A DNA stretch of 64,000 nt, taken from Roseibium aggregatum IAM 12614 (lineage in GTDB: Bacteria > Pseudomonadota > Alphaproteobacteria > Rhizobiales > Stappiaceae). Every line of letters starts with the position of its first letter. Position 1 is the first letter of the stretch. Under the pieces are notes generated by a model. It saw nothing but the letters and a program-made list of their open reading frames with translations, searched no databases and was not told the DNA's origin. The stretch spans positions 186,001 to 250,000 of the forward strand of contig NZ_AAUW01000005.1 of assembly GCF_000168975.1 (NCBI RefSeq). Direction: 5' to 3'. The translations under genes and the position numbers were made by a program. Positions 1-8,496 of the stretch are shown one piece after another.

Positions 1-3000
1 CTCCGCCTCCGTGCGCACGGGCCGGCTCCGGTCCGCGGTGATCAGGATTGCCGGGATCTGGCGTCCGAACTTCCACCTCAGTTTGAGGATCGCCTCGATG
101 CCGGTTCCATTGTCGAGGTGATAATCCGCCAGAATGACATCCGGTATCAGACCGGCCTTGCTCAGCTCATTTGCCGCTTCAGCGTCGTCCGCGGCTGCGA
201 CCACCTTGCAGTTCCAGTTCGTCAGCAGATGCCGCATCCCGCTCAGGATGTCCGGTTCGTTGTCGATGGCGACCACGCACAGGCCGTCGAGCTGCCCCGC
301 GATGGCAGGTGCCTGCGGGACGGGAACCAGATCCGGCATGTCCGCCGAACGCGGCAGTTCGACCGAGAAGCACGAGCCTCTGTTGGCTTCCGAACGCAGC
401 ATCACCGGGTGGTTCAGCACATGGCTGATCCGCTCGACAATGGACAGCCCAAGCCCAAGCCCCTTGGCAACGCGCATGCCGTCGTCCAGCCGGTGGAACT
501 CCTGGAAAATCGCCTTCTGTTTGCTTTTCGGAATGCCCATGCCTGTGTCGTGAATTTCCACGATCACCCGACTTTCGCGCCGGCGGCAACCGACCAGGAC
601 GCGGCCCTGCTGCGTGTATTTCAGGGCGTTCGATACGAGGTTTTGCAGCAGGCGCCGCAGCAGTCGCCGGTCTGTCCGCACAGAAAGGGACGTCGGCACG
701 ATCCGCAGCTCCAGCCCCTTTTCCTTCGCGACAGGCTGGAAGTCGAGATCGATCCCGCGCAAGAGTTCATCGAGGCGGAACACCGCCGGTTCCGGTTTCA
801 GGGCGCCGGTATCCAGCCGGGAGATGTCCAGGACGGCACCGAGAATGTCCTCAACCGACTCCAGCGCCATTTCCACATTGCGGACCAGCGAGCCGTCGTT
901 GCCGTCCTTCAGCTTGTCCACGAGAACAGAGGCATAGAGACGGGCGGCGTTGAGGGGCTGCAGGATGTCATGACCGGCCGCGGCCAGGAACCGGGTCTTG
1001 CCGATATTGGCTTCTTCGGCGGCGCGGGTGGCTTCCACCAGGCGCTCGTTCACATGGGTCAGTTCTTCCGTGCGTTCCCGGACCCGGCGTTCCAGGGTTT
1101 CGTTGGCACGGGCGAGCGCTTCTTCCGCCAGCACCCGCTCGGTAATGTCGGTATAGGTGGTCACGATCCCGCCATCGGGCATCGGGCTGATGCGGACCTC
1201 GAACACAGCGCCGCTCGATTCCAGTTTTTCCTGGAAGGTTTCCTGGATCAGCACCAGCTTCTCGATCCGGTCGGCGACAATCGCTTCCACCGGTCCGGGG
1301 CCATGTTCGCCCCGTTCGGCGTTGAAGCGCAGGATCGCATCCAGCGTCGTGCCGACCTGACCGTATTCGGCCGGCAGTCCAAGAAGATCGCGGAATTGCC
1401 GGTTCCAGCAGATCAGGCGCAGGTCCCGGTCGAACACGCCAATGCCCTGGCGCACCTGATCAAGGGCCGTCTGCAGCAGGTCGCGGTTGTACTGAATGGC
1501 AATCGAGGCGTCATCGAGCAGCTTCACCGCACCCTTTGTCGAAGGGTCGTGCCGCTTGAGCATCAAGGTCAGCACCAGGCGGGAGGAGGCCGCGCCGATG
1601 GCGCTTGCCAGAAGCTGCTCGGAGAAGCGCAGCAGGTTGGCGTCCGCGAGTGTTTTCGGATCAAGCTCGATGCCGCGTTCGCTGGCGAAACGCCGGAACG
1701 AACGGGCCGTGCGTTCTTCGCCGAGATAGCGTGCGACGGTCGCCTGCAGGTCTCCAGCGGTGACGGAGGTGCGCCAGTAGCGCAGGCTGGGCGAGGGCGC
1801 GAATTCCGCCGGCACGAAGACATTGGCCTGGAGGGTTTCCGCAGGCAGCGGTTTTCTCAGGAAGGAACCGCCCACAAACAGAACGATGTTGACGAAGAGG
1901 CTCCAAAGCGTGCCGTGGATAAAGGGATCTATCGTGATCCCGAGCAGAGCCTGCGGGTTCAGTTCGGCAATGCCGAAGGGGCCGGTCTCCAGGAACCCGT
2001 CCGAAATCAGGCCGGATTTGGCAAAGGTGGGCAACAGCAGGGTATAGGCCCAGAACACGAAGCCGCCGCTGAGCCCGGCGATGGCCCCCAGAGACGTGGC
2101 ACGGCGCCAGAAGAGAGCACCGACGAAGGCTGGTGCGAACTGGGCGATTGCGGCAAACGACAGCAGGCCGATGGACACAAGCGCGGCCGTATTGCCGGCC
2201 GCCTTGTAGTAGGCGTAGGCCAGCAGAAGGATGCCGAAGATGGCAAGGCGCCGGATCGTGAGCAGCCTGTCGCTCATGTCCTGGCCACCGGTGTTGACGA
2301 TGTCGTCCTCGCTGTGCCGGCGCAGCAGCAGCGGTACGACAATGTCGTTGGAAATCATGATGGCCAGCGCAACCGTTGCGACGATCACCATGGCTGTTGC
2401 AGCCGACAGGCCGCCGATAAAGGCAAAGAGGGCGAGCCAGGGATGTCCGGCATCTATGGGCAGCGCCAGCACGAAGGTGTCCGGATTGACGTCCTGTCCG
2501 AAGCGCAGCAGACCGGCTGCGGCAATCGGCATCACGAACAGGTTGATCAGCACAAGATAAAGCGGAAACATCCAGGTGGCACGGCGCAGCTCGGCGTCGG
2601 AATTGTTCTCCGTCACCGTGACGTGGAACTGGCGCGGCAACAGCAGAACCGCGAAGGCCGACAGGCACGACATCACGAGCCAGTTGCCGATATTCAGCGG
2701 CTTTTCGAAAATCTGGGCAACTTCTGGCGCTTCCGAGATGGAGCGTATCAGGTCGACCGGGCCATCGAACAGCGAGTAGGTCACCCAGAAGCCGACCGCA
2801 AGAAAGGCGACAAGCTTGACGACCGCTTCGGCGGCGATCGCAAGCATCAGCCCTTCCTGGTGCTCCGTCGCGTCGATGTGCCGGGTTCCGAAAGCCCAGC
2901 TGAAAATGGCCATCCCGAGGGCGATCAGCAGGGTAACGTCATCGAAAACGGGCGTGAAGATGTCGCTTGGTGAAATCAGCGGTCCGATCATGGTGGTGAT

Positions 3001-3429
3001 CGACAGCGAAACGGCCTTCAGCTGAAGGGCGATGTAGGGAATGACGCCGATGACCGCGATAAGGGTGGCCAGCGCTGCGACCGACTGGCTCTTGCCGTAG
3101 CGCGCGCCGATAAAATCGGCGATCGAGGTGATGCTCTCGGTCTTGGAAATCTGGATGATCCGTTGCAGCAGGGGATAACCGAGCGCGAAGACGAGCAAGG
3201 GGCCGATGTAGATCGTCAGGAATTCAAAGCCGGTCCGGCTGGCGTTGCCTACCGAGCCGTAGAAGGTCCAGGAGGTGCAATAGACCGAAAGTGACAGGGC
3301 GTAGATGAACGGGCGGCCGCCGGTGCGGGACGTATACCGGCGCGGCATACGGTCGCCAAAGCTGGCGATGGCGAACAAGCACAGGATGTAGGCCGTCGCG
3401 GCCAGTATCACGAGCCATCCATGCAGCAT
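1..3429 (-). CDS. Sodium:solute symporter-fused hybrid histidine kinase (3' end outside window)
   Basis: Reading leftward from an ATG at 3429, the frame is open to the window edge (about 1143 residues seen). The first ~500 residues are a multi-helix membrane region of the sodium:solute symporter (SLC5) type. Then come a PAS-like sensor, a coiled coil, a HisKA domain with the H-box AGHDILQPLNAA, an HATPase (GLGLGLSIVERI) and a receiver domain (ILADYHLDNGTG). This is the domain order of the NahK/ErcS-prime group of hybrid kinases. The signal is unknown; the permease part may sense or carry a solute. The receiver is cut off at base 1. An alternative ATG at 3422 is out of frame. Family assignment is firm; the role is inferred. 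Confidence 0.88.
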   Translation of the reverse strand, partial: MLHGWLVILAATAYILCLFAIASFGDRMPRRYTSRTGGRPFIYALSLSVYCTSWTFYGSVGNASRTGFEFLTIYIGPLLVFALGYPLLQRIIQISKTESITSIADFIGARYGKSQSVAALATLIAVIGVIPYIALQLKAVSLSITTMIGPLISPSDIFTPVFDDVTLLIALGMAIFSWAFGTRHIDATEHQEGLMLAIAAEAVVKLVAFLAVGFWVTYSLFDGPVDLIRSISEAPEVAQIFEKPLNIGNWLVMSCLSAFAVLLLPRQFHVTVTENNSDAELRRATWMFPLYLVLINLFVMPIAAAGLLRFGQDVNPDTFVLALPIDAGHPWLALFAFIGGLSAATAMVIVATVALAIMISNDIVVPLLLRRHSEDDIVNTGGQDMSDRLLTIRRLAIFGILLLAYAYYKAAGNTAALVSIGLLSFAAIAQFAPAFVGALFWRRATSLGAIAGLSGGFVFWAYTLLLPTFAKSGLISDGFLETGPFGIAELNPQALLGITIDPFIHGTLWSLFVNIVLFVGGSFLRKPLPAETLQANVFVPAEFAPSPSLRYWRTSVTAGDLQATVARYLGEERTARSFRRFASERGIELDPKTLADANLLRFSEQLLASAIGAASSRLVLTLMLKRHDPSTKGAVKLLDDASIAIQYNRDLLQTALDQVRQGIGVFDRDLRLICWNRQFRDLLGLPAEYGQVGTTLDAILRFNAERGEHGPGPVEAIVADRIEKLVLIQETFQEKLESSGAVFEVRISPMPDGGIVTTYTDITERVLAEEALARANETLERRVRERTEELTHVNERLVEATRAAEEANIGKTRFLAAAGHDILQPLNAARLYASVLVDKLKDGNDGSLVRNVEMALESVEDILGAVLDISRLDTGALKPEPAVFRLDELLRGIDLDFQPVAKEKGLELRIVPTSLSVRTDRRLLRRLLQNLVSNALKYTQQGRVLVGCRRRESRVIVEIHDTGMGIPKSKQKAIFQEFHRLDDGMRVAKGLGLGLSIVERISHVLNHPVMLRSEANRGSCFSVELPRSADMPDLVPVPQAPAIAGQLDGLCVVAIDNEPDILSGMRHLLTNWNCKVVAAADDAEAANELSKAGLIPDVILADYHLDNGTGIEAILKLRWKFGRQIPAILITADRSRPVRTEAE

Positions 3430-3723
3430 GATCTGCTAACCGTCCTCCCGAGCGGCATAGGTTCCTGCCGCCTCTTGCCGGGCCGGCTCGGACCTGTTTC
3501 ACGGCAACACGCCAGGTTACCTTTTCCGATCCGACCACAGCCAGGCCGATCTGTCTATTCACCTTGCGACTGACACCCTCTCACAGCTTCGTCCAAGGGT
3601 CTCGAGGGGCTGCCAGAGGGCTCAATTGATCATCATCAGTGAAGTCATCTTCAAATCCTTTCATGAAACACGAAAGCGCAAACCCGATATGGTTGCGCCA
3701 GCAGTCAAAGAAGGACCCGCAAT
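3430..3723. other. Divergent intergenic region between kinase and aminotransferase genes
   Basis: About 290 bp between two divergent genes with no convincing open frame. It carries an FNR/FixK-like sequence (3626-3639) and must hold the promoters of both genes. Nothing else was recognised. Confidence 0.5.
3626..3639. promoter_or_regulatory. Imperfect FNR/FixK-type box
   Basis: TTGATCATCATCAG matches the FNR/FixK consensus TTGAT-N4-ATCAA at 9 of 10 positions. It lies about 85 bp upstream of the aminotransferase start and close to the fixLJ-fixK genes. A single near-match can occur by chance, so this is tentative. Confidence 0.35.
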
Positions 3724-4896
3724 GTGACCAGCCTGATCGAGCGATTGAGCCCGGAAGCCAGAAACGCGCCGGAAAGCGGTATCGTCGAAGTGTTTAATGC
3801 CGGCCGGGGGCGGGAAGATCTGATCCCGCTCTGGGCCGGCGAAGGCGATCTGCCGACACCCGGGTTCATTTGCGAGGCGGCAAAAGCCTCTCTCGACCGG
3901 GGCGAAACCTTCTATACCTATCAGCGCGGCATTCCGCCCTTGCGCGAAGCGCTGGCCGCCTATCACCAGGACCTTTACGGCAAGCCGTTCTCTCCGGAAC
4001 GATTCTATGTCACCGGATCGGGCATGCAGGCCATTCAGCTCGCCGTCCAGGCTGTCGCAGGACCCGGGCGGGAGGTGATCGTGCCGACGCCGGCCTGGCC
4101 GAACATTTCGGCCGCCATCGATATTCACGGCGCGCGTTCGGTCAGCGTGCCGATGCGGGAAGAGGAAAATGGCTGGAGGCTGGCGATAGAAGATGTCGAA
4201 GCCGCCATTACACCGCAGACGACCGCCCTTTTTCTGAATTCCCCCTGCAACCCGACAGGGTGGGTTGCCAGTGAAGACGTGCTGAAGGCCTTTCTGGAAC
4301 TAGCACGCAAACGCGACCTCTGGATCATCGCAGATGAGATCTACGCGCTGTTCTATTACGGCAAGGGACCACGCGCGCCGTCATTTTACGATATTGCCGG
4401 GGACGATGACCGAATCATCTTCGTCAACTCGATGTCCAAGAACTGGGCGATGACCGGATGGCGCGTCGGCTGGATTTCCGCGCCACCGGAGCTGGGCCAG
4501 GTGTTTGAAAACCTGATTCAGTATTCCACGTCCGGCGTGCCCTCCTTTTCGCAATGGGGCGCTGTGGCGGCGCTGACAAAGGGCCGCGATTTCCTGCAGG
4601 AGCAGGTTGAGCGGGCCCGCAGGGGACGCGAGTGTGTTCTCACCGGGCTGCAAGCGCTCAACCGCGTGAAGGTTCTGCCGCCTGACGGCGCGTTCTACCT
4701 GTTCTTTTCCGTTGAGGGTGTCACGGATACACGCCAGTTTGCGCTGGATCTCGTCCGGCAGACGGGTGTGGGGCTGGCGCCCGGAACCGCCTTCGGAAAG
4801 GGCGGTGAACGCCACCTGCGTCTATGCTATGCCCGGCGCGAAGATCACCTAGCGGAAGCGGTGCGTCGAATTAGCACTTGGATACCAGAGATTTAG
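3724..4896 (+). CDS. PLP-dependent class I/II aminotransferase
   Basis: A 390-residue fold-type I aminotransferase of the aspartate aminotransferase superfamily. The PLP lysine is K239 in NSMSKNWAMTGWRVGW, and the cofactor-binding NSPCNPTG and ADEIYALF motifs are present upstream. The start is GTG at 3724, because the overlapping ATG at 3722 runs straight into a stop. The protein is cytosolic and transfers an amino group between an amino acid and a 2-oxo acid. The substrate cannot be told from sequence. It lies just upstream of fixL but is separated by 77 bp, so co-transcription is possible but not shown. Confidence 0.85.
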   Translation: MTSLIERLSPEARNAPESGIVEVFNAGRGREDLIPLWAGEGDLPTPGFICEAAKASLDRGETFYTYQRGIPPLREALAAYHQDLYGKPFSPERFYVTGSGMQAIQLAVQAVAGPGREVIVPTPAWPNISAAIDIHGARSVSVPMREEENGWRLAIEDVEAAITPQTTALFLNSPCNPTGWVASEDVLKAFLELARKRDLWIIADEIYALFYYGKGPRAPSFYDIAGDDDRIIFVNSMSKNWAMTGWRVGWISAPPELGQVFENLIQYSTSGVPSFSQWGAVAALTKGRDFLQEQVERARRGRECVLTGLQALNRVKVLPPDGAFYLFFSVEGVTDTRQFALDLVRQTGVGLAPGTAFGKGGERHLRLCYARREDHLAEAVRRISTWIPEI

Positions 4897-4973
4897 GGGG
4901 CAAACGGGTTGCTGGCGTACGGGAAAACCCTTAAACCTAGGTAACACATGAGTTCCATCTGGGTGCAGGGCTA

Positions 4974-6170
4974 GTGCGCGACGGGGTTTCAGATCACGAT
5001 GATGACAATGCAGCCGTAACGGAAGCGCGCCTTGCCAGTGTTTTCGATACCGCAGCCGACGGTATTGTCGTCATCAACGAACGCGCGCAGGTGCTTGCCT
5101 TCAACAAGGCTTGCGAACGGCTGTTCGGCTATGAAGCGGCGGATCTTCTGGGACGGAACGTCAATCGGATCATGCCGGAGGAATATGCCCGCGCGCATGA
5201 TCACTACGTGAACAATTATCTGACCACCGGTCATAAGAAAATCATCGGCATCGGCCGCGAGGTGCAGGCCCGGCACAAGGATGGCACTGTCTTTCCCATC
5301 GAGCTGTCCGTTGGTGAGGCCTGGACGCCGGCCGGGCGTCAGTTCATCGGCATTCTGCGCGACCTGCGCTCTCGCAAGCAGATGGAAGACCGGCTGGCCA
5401 AAACCCAGGCGCAGCTTCTTCACATGACCCGGATCAGCGCTCTGGACGAAATGGGAGCTGCAATCGCGCATGAGCTCAACCAGCCCCTGACCGCCGTTCT
5501 GCTGTACCTTCAGTCCGTATCGCGCAAGACCCGGGCCGACAAATCCCTGGATCCCTTCATCCTCGAAGTGATCGACAAGGCGGTGCGCGAAGCGGAGCGG
5601 GCTGGAGAAATCATCCAGCGCATGCGTCAACTGGTGGAAAAAAAGACGCCCAACCGCGAGGCAATCGAAGTCCGGGACTTTGTTGCAAGCTGTCTGGAAA
5701 TGGCCGAACTCGGCAGTGGTCAGGGCAGGTCGATCATGAAGGCGGAGATCGCAAAAGAGTTGCCGCCGCTGATGGCCGATCCGGTGCAGATCCGGCAGAT
5801 CCTGATCAATCTCCTGCGCAACGCGCGCGAAGCGGTCTGCGATCAGGCCGACCGCAAGGTGGTGCTGGCTGTTTGCCGCAATGGCGATCGTCTGGAATTC
5901 CGAGTCACGGACAATGGCCCGGGCGTTCCGGAGGAACTGGTCGACAATCTGTTCCGGGCTTTCACTGGGGCCAAACACAAGGGCGTCGGCCTGGGTTTGG
6001 CAATATCCCGTTCGATCGCGCAAAATCATGGTGGTGATTTGCGCCTGGAGCCTGCGGCAAACGGGCGAGGGGCTTCCTTCCTGTTGTCATTGCCAATAGA
6101 CCCGCCCGAAGATGATCTAGCAGAAAGAGCCGAATCTCACGATCCGGCAGAAGAAAAGCTGAGGAAGTGA
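4974..6170 (+). CDS. fixL: Oxygen-sensor histidine kinase FixL (soluble, haem PAS)
   Basis: A 398-residue sensor kinase with no membrane segment. The PAS domain (about residues 17-135) closely resembles the haem PAS of rhizobial FixL. H75 in RAHDHYVNNY aligns with the proximal haem histidine, and R95 in IIGIGREV with the distal arginine that signals oxygen; their 20-residue spacing equals that in Bradyrhizobium FixL. The HisKA phospho-site is H166 (AAIAHELNQPL), and the HATPase motifs (DNGPGVPEEL, GVGLGLAIS) follow. The start is GTG at 4974. It overlaps fixJ by one base (TGATG), so the two are translationally coupled. Predicted to phosphorylate FixJ when oxygen falls. Confidence 0.93.
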   Translation: MRDGVSDHDDDNAAVTEARLASVFDTAADGIVVINERAQVLAFNKACERLFGYEAADLLGRNVNRIMPEEYARAHDHYVNNYLTTGHKKIIGIGREVQARHKDGTVFPIELSVGEAWTPAGRQFIGILRDLRSRKQMEDRLAKTQAQLLHMTRISALDEMGAAIAHELNQPLTAVLLYLQSVSRKTRADKSLDPFILEVIDKAVREAERAGEIIQRMRQLVEKKTPNREAIEVRDFVASCLEMAELGSGQGRSIMKAEIAKELPPLMADPVQIRQILINLLRNAREAVCDQADRKVVLAVCRNGDRLEFRVTDNGPGVPEELVDNLFRAFTGAKHKGVGLGLAISRSIAQNHGGDLRLEPAANGRGASFLLSLPIDPPEDDLAERAESHDPAEEKLRK

Positions 6171-6787
6171 TGGATATGAAAGCTGACGCGGAGGCCATAT
6201 ACATCGTTGATGATGATCCGGCGGTGCGCGACGCGCTGTCGGTGCTTTTCAATATGGAAGGCTATGTGGTCGAAACCTTCTCCGACGGCGACACGTTCAT
6301 TCAGTCCGCAAGCAAGGCCGTGCCCGCCTGTGTCATGCTGGATGTTCATATGCCGGGCCGGTCGGGCATAGAGATCCTCAAGGCGTTGAACGCGGAAAAC
6401 TACCCGGCGCCGATCTTCATCATCTCCGGTCAGGGCGATATTCCCATGGCAGTCGAAGCCATCCGCAATGGTGCCTTCGACTTTGTCGAGAAGCCGTTTT
6501 CCGCCGAGACCGTTCTGGAGCGGGTGAAGGAAAGCATTGCCATCACAAGGCAGCGGCAGGACAAGGTTGTCCCGGCCTCGTTCCAGGGGGCGGACTTGCT
6601 GACCCGCCGGGAACTTGAGGTCCTCAAGGAAATCACGGACGGGGCTTCCAACAAGGAGGCCGGGCGCACACTTGGCATCAGTCCGAGAACGGTGGAAGTG
6701 CACCGGGCGCGAATCATGGAAAAGCTCGGCGCGCGCAACGCGGCGGATCTCGTGCGTATCGTTCTGGGGCACCCGTCAGCCGGCTAA
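6170..6787 (+). CDS. fixJ: Response regulator FixJ (REC-LuxR)
   Basis: A 205-residue two-domain regulator. The receiver domain has the acidic pair in YIVDDDPAV, the phospho-acceptor D58 in MLDVHMPGRSG and the conserved K in VEKPF. The C-terminal LuxR-type helix-turn-helix runs from LTRRELEVL through SPRTVEVHRARIMEK. The ATG at 6170 overlaps the fixL stop; a GTG one codon earlier would also be in frame. By family knowledge, phosphorylated FixJ activates fixK transcription, and fixK lies 0.85 kb downstream here. Confidence 0.93.
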   Translation: MDMKADAEAIYIVDDDPAVRDALSVLFNMEGYVVETFSDGDTFIQSASKAVPACVMLDVHMPGRSGIEILKALNAENYPAPIFIISGQGDIPMAVEAIRNGAFDFVEKPFSAETVLERVKESIAITRQRQDKVVPASFQGADLLTRRELEVLKEITDGASNKEAGRTLGISPRTVEVHRARIMEKLGARNAADLVRIVLGHPSAG

Positions 6788-6923
6788 GGCCAGCGTGCTG
6801 TGCTGAACGGCATTTCAGCATCATAACCAGGTCGGAACGTATTTATGCGTACAGCCCGCAACGAAATTTTGGCGTATGAGTGGAGACCGACTGCACGTTC
6901 GCAGGCTTTGAGGATCTACTTTC

Positions 6924-7280
6924 GTGGTTGTTCACATCGTTGAAGATGATGAAGCAGTCGCCGATGCGCTGGCGATTGCGCTCGAAGATCTCGATCATCA
7001 TCCGATCACTTACAAAGACGCTGAAAGTTTTCTCACCGGCGCGGCTCTCACTGCGGACGACTGGGTGATTGTCGATATCGGGCTTCCGGACAAATGCGGT
7101 ACCGAGGTCGTCCGCGAGCTTATGGATTTACCGACGCCCCCGAGCATCCTTGCCATTTCCGGCAAGTCGAAAGTGAATCTGTTGCGGCAACTGCGGGAGC
7201 TTCCGGACCTGACGGTTTTGAGAAAGCCGCTGTCGATAGACATGCTGACGGCAGCCATGGCGCCGAAGGCGATGGTCTGA
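6924..7280 (+). CDS. Single-domain response regulator (receiver only)
   Basis: A 118-residue protein consisting only of a CheY-like receiver: acidic pocket VEDDEAV, phospho-acceptor D51 in VIVDIGLPDKCG, T/S position in LAISGKSK and lysine in LRKPLS. It starts at GTG 6924 after a GAGG sequence. It lies between fixJ and fixK, the same place as the receiver-type gene between fixJ and fixK2 in Bradyrhizobium, so a role in tuning the FixLJ-FixK cascade (phosphate sink or anti-FixL factor) is likely but unproven. It has no output domain. Confidence 0.8.
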   Translation: MVVHIVEDDEAVADALAIALEDLDHHPITYKDAESFLTGAALTADDWVIVDIGLPDKCGTEVVRELMDLPTPPSILAISGKSKVNLLRQLRELPDLTVLRKPLSIDMLTAAMAPKAMV

Positions 7281-7639
7281 AGACGCAATCTGTCTGGATC
7301 CACTTTTGAAAATTCCAGAATTTCAAGTCCGGAGTACCGAGACGCATGGCGCTCTTCGAGGCCGTGCGCGCGCATTTTTCACGCTGAAACTCCAGTAACT
7401 TAGACCTTCGTCGGCTGCGGCGTTACAACTCATATGTAGTTTATCTTACGCAGTCGACCGAATTCCATTCTTTGCAGTTCGCGTTTTAGAGTGCACCCTG
7501 CAAGCTGCGAGGTGTCGGACGGGACACCTGCAATCAGCGGTCGATCTTGCCAGAGGCGCCGACAGGAATGTGCCGAAGAATAAGACTATCCGCTGTCGTA
7601 GCAAATGAAGGCCGTGCTTGAAGCACGAAGGAGGGACAT
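7281..7639. other. fixK upstream region
   Basis: 359 bp without a credible gene. It should hold the fixK promoter and any FixJ-binding sites. I saw AT-richer stretches around 7390-7450, such as GTAACTTAG and TTATCTTACG, that loosely resemble FixJ sites but are not convincing. A strong ribosome-binding site (GAAGGAGGG) ends 4 bases before the fixK ATG. Confidence 0.4.
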
Positions 7640-8356
7640 ATGGCTTATTTCGACGCGGGTACCCCCGGCCAGGGAGCTGCACCAAGAATGACGGGCGCTC
7701 CGATCTGCACACCCAGCAAGACATCGTTTTCAGAGTTTGGCGGCAAGGCCGTGCAGTACGACACCCACGCGGTGATCTACTACGAAGGTGATTCCGCCAA
7801 GCGCCTGTACGAGCTGGTGAAGGGCTCGGTGATGCTCTACAAGCTGCTGCCGGATGGCCGGCGCCAGGTTGTCGAAGTTCTTCGTCCCGGTGATATTTTT
7901 GGTCTCGCCGGCAGCGATGAATACGATTGCACCGCCGAAACACTCACGAATGCCGAAATTCAGGAAATCGACCTGAAGCAGGTCGAACGGTCCGATGCAC
8001 TTCAGCGCACGCTCACCAGATGCCTGACCAACCAGATGCACGTGCTTCACGAGCATGCCGTTCTGCTTGGCCGCAAGTCCGCCGTCGAGCGGGTCGCGAG
8101 TTTCCTGATGCATCTCGTTCCCGATCGGGGCGGCGTCGGTTGCGTCGGTCCGGCCGACGATGATGGCGACGACGGCTTCGATCTGCGGCTGCACATGACC
8201 CGGCAGGAAATTGCCGATTATCTTGGCCTGACCATCGAAACGGTCAGCCGCGTGGTGTCCGATCTGAAGCGCCGGGGCGTTATTCGCGTCGACCGTGCGG
8301 ACCAGATCCATCTCAACAAGGTCTGCAGCCTTTGCCAGATGACCGGCATGCACTGA
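7640..8356 (+). CDS. fixK: Crp/Fnr-family regulator FixK
   Basis: A 238-residue regulator. A cyclic-nucleotide-binding-like beta-barrel (about residues 30-140, with RPGDIFGLAG) is followed by a C-terminal winged helix whose recognition helix reads LTIETVSRVVSDL. The E and SR pattern is the FNR/FixK type that binds TTGAT-N4-ATCAA. The N-terminal cysteine cluster of oxygen-sensing FNR is absent, as expected for FixK, which depends on FixLJ for oxygen information. The C-terminus has an unusual CSLCQMTGMH tail with two cysteines. Matching boxes lie upstream of hemN and ccoN in this window. A Rho-independent terminator follows. Confidence 0.9.
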   Translation: MAYFDAGTPGQGAAPRMTGAPICTPSKTSFSEFGGKAVQYDTHAVIYYEGDSAKRLYELVKGSVMLYKLLPDGRRQVVEVLRPGDIFGLAGSDEYDCTAETLTNAEIQEIDLKQVERSDALQRTLTRCLTNQMHVLHEHAVLLGRKSAVERVASFLMHLVPDRGGVGCVGPADDDGDDGFDLRLHMTRQEIADYLGLTIETVSRVVSDLKRRGVIRVDRADQIHLNKVCSLCQMTGMH

Positions 8357-8382
8357 TCCCTGCTTGATCTTCGAATTCAAAG

Positions 8383-8408
8383 GGCTGCGATTTTCGCAGC
8401 CTTTTTTT
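8383..8408 (+). terminator. Rho-independent terminator after fixK
   Basis: A perfect 8-bp stem (GGCTGCGA/TCGCAGCC) with a 3-base loop is followed by a run of seven T. It begins 26 bases after the fixK stop. Confidence 0.88.
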
Positions 8409-8463
8409 GTGGCCGATCGTCGGCGCCCGGTTCGCAGCCGGTGGCCCGGCTGCCGAAACAGGC

Positions 8464-8490
8464 AAGCCCCAAGGTCCTGCCTCGGGGCTT
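8464..8490 (-). terminator. Possible hairpin at the 3' end of hemN
   Basis: AAGCCCC and GGGGCTT form a 7-bp inverted repeat with a 13-base loop, just after the hemN stop on the leftward strand. There is only a weak T-rich tail on that strand, so it may be a terminator or merely a hairpin between convergent genes. Confidence 0.35.
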
Positions 8491-8496
8491 TGGTCT

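Noticed and set aside
118..2973. A 951-codon open frame on the plus strand
   Set aside because: It lies opposite the transporter-fused kinase, has low-complexity Gln/Arg/His-rich translation and no domain; a shadow of high-GC coding on the other strand.
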